Source of the DNA: JAWHTC01 sp032586155
GTDB taxonomy: Bacteria; Pseudomonadota; Alphaproteobacteria; Rhodobacterales; Rhodobacteraceae
Direction: 5' to 3'
Assembly: GCF_032586155.1 (NCBI RefSeq)
Contig: NZ_JAWHTC010000005.1
Span: 372,001 to 436,000 of the forward strand
DNA length: 64,000 bases
Shown here: piece after piece, positions 63,608 to 64,000 of the stretch
How the letters are laid out: each line of letters begins with the position of its first letter
Numbering within the stretch: the first letter of the stretch is position 1
Position numbers and translations under genes: made by a program
Notes under the pieces: generated by a model
Seen by the model: only the letters and a program-made list of their open reading frames with translations
Told to the model about the DNA's origin: nothing
The model's database searches: none

Positions 63608-64000
63608 CACAGATACTCCACCAGGGAAAGTTGCGACAGGCGTGCGGTGGCGGTGTAGAGGCTTTCGAGTTGAAACTGGACATTCTCGAGCTGGGTCGCG
63701 GTGTCGTAGAGGTCAACGCCCAGAAGCTCGCCTCGTGCCATTTCAAGGCTGGTCTTTTCTGCCGAGAGACGGGTGCGGCTTTCCTCGATTCTGGCTTCGG
63801 CATAGCCAAGATCGGCGCGGATGCCCGTCAGTTCGCCCTGCGAGGTCATCAAGTTTTCGCCAGCCTCGACCAGCAACATGCCCTGAAGTTCGGAGGAATA
63901 GCCTAGTGTTGAGTCGGCGGCAATTGCGGCGATGGCTGTGTTTTTCAGCAGGTCGCGGATGGTCTGGTTGTCACCGCGAAGATCAAGGTTGAGGGTTTCG
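63607..64000 (-). CDS. flgL: Flagellar hook-associated protein FlgL, 3' part
   Basis: The 3' end of a flagellin-like gene, open to the window edge (131 residues present). The C-terminal part, ARLSAEKTSLEMARGE-like helices and YDTATQLENVQFQLESLYTATARLSQLSLVEYL in two pieces, is the conserved C-terminal helix of FlgL, the hook-filament junction protein. The N-terminus lies outside the window. It precedes flgI. Confidence 0.85.
   Translation of the reverse strand, partial: ETLNLDLRGDNQTIRDLLKNTAIAAIAADSTLGYSSELQGMLLVEAGENLMTSQGELTGIRADLGYAEARIEESRTRLSAEKTSLEMARGELLGVDLYDTATQLENVQFQLESLYTATARLSQLSLVEYL

Overview
The window is high-GC DNA from a marine-type Rhodobacteraceae (Roseobacter group) alphaproteobacterium. 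This is inferred from the gene order gyrB-recF-dnaN-dnaA-rpsT followed by an enoyl-CoA hydratase, mutM, ubiE and ubiB, and from the family content: TRAP transporters, DUF1127, YjbH/YjbF and a roseobacter-style flagellar cluster. No rRNA, tRNA or CRISPR array was seen.

Layout. (1) 1-8.4 kb: the end of a Sel1-repeat gene, an MscS channel, leuC-leuD, a membrane protein coupled to an endonuclease/exonuclease/phosphatase-fold protein, an NAD-binding epimerase with a divergent LysR gene, and rpmG. (2) 8.5-20.9 kb: GNAT, a cytosolic subtilase with a small propeptide-like partner, BI-1, DUF1127, LysR, quinone oxidoreductase, an XRE regulator, a HisN-type phosphatase, 8-oxoguanine deaminase plus a CAP protein, mgtE, 5-formyl-THF cyclo-ligase, and acyl-CoA dehydrogenase with a divergent LysR gene. 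(3) 21-32.5 kb: an accessory, partly decayed stretch. It holds a broken di-heme peroxidase, a TAXI-TRAP transporter operon with a universal stress protein, an RpiR regulator divergent from a BKACE plus class III aminotransferase pair, truncated HTH and TVP38 genes meeting at an IS-like end, rhodanese, DUF302, a Met-rich EF-hand protein and a truncated response regulator. (4) 32.5-46.2 kb: the replication and housekeeping block gyrB, recF, dnaN, dnaA and rpsT, then an XRE/unknown gene pair, enoyl-CoA hydratase, mutM and ubiE-ubiB. (5) 46.3-49.6 kb: the YjbH/YjbF surface-polysaccharide module with a small YjbE-like secreted protein. (6) 49.9-64 kb: a twice-frameshifted phosphotransferase, then flagellar genes (flgD, fliK, flgJ-like, flgN-like, 5'-truncated fliP, flgI, flgL) with a MoxR-DUF58-DUF4159-membrane protein operon between fliP and flgI.

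Functional reading. leuC/leuD serve leucine synthesis. ubiE/ubiB serve ubiquinone synthesis. The TRAP-BKACE-aminotransferase block looks like an uptake and degradation route for an amino-substituted acid. The most unusual points are the subtilase with a separate protein resembling its own prodomain, the unassigned TRAP/BKACE/aminotransferase pathway, the Met-rich EF-hand protein, and the 5'-truncated fliP, which would compromise the flagellar export gate unless another copy exists.
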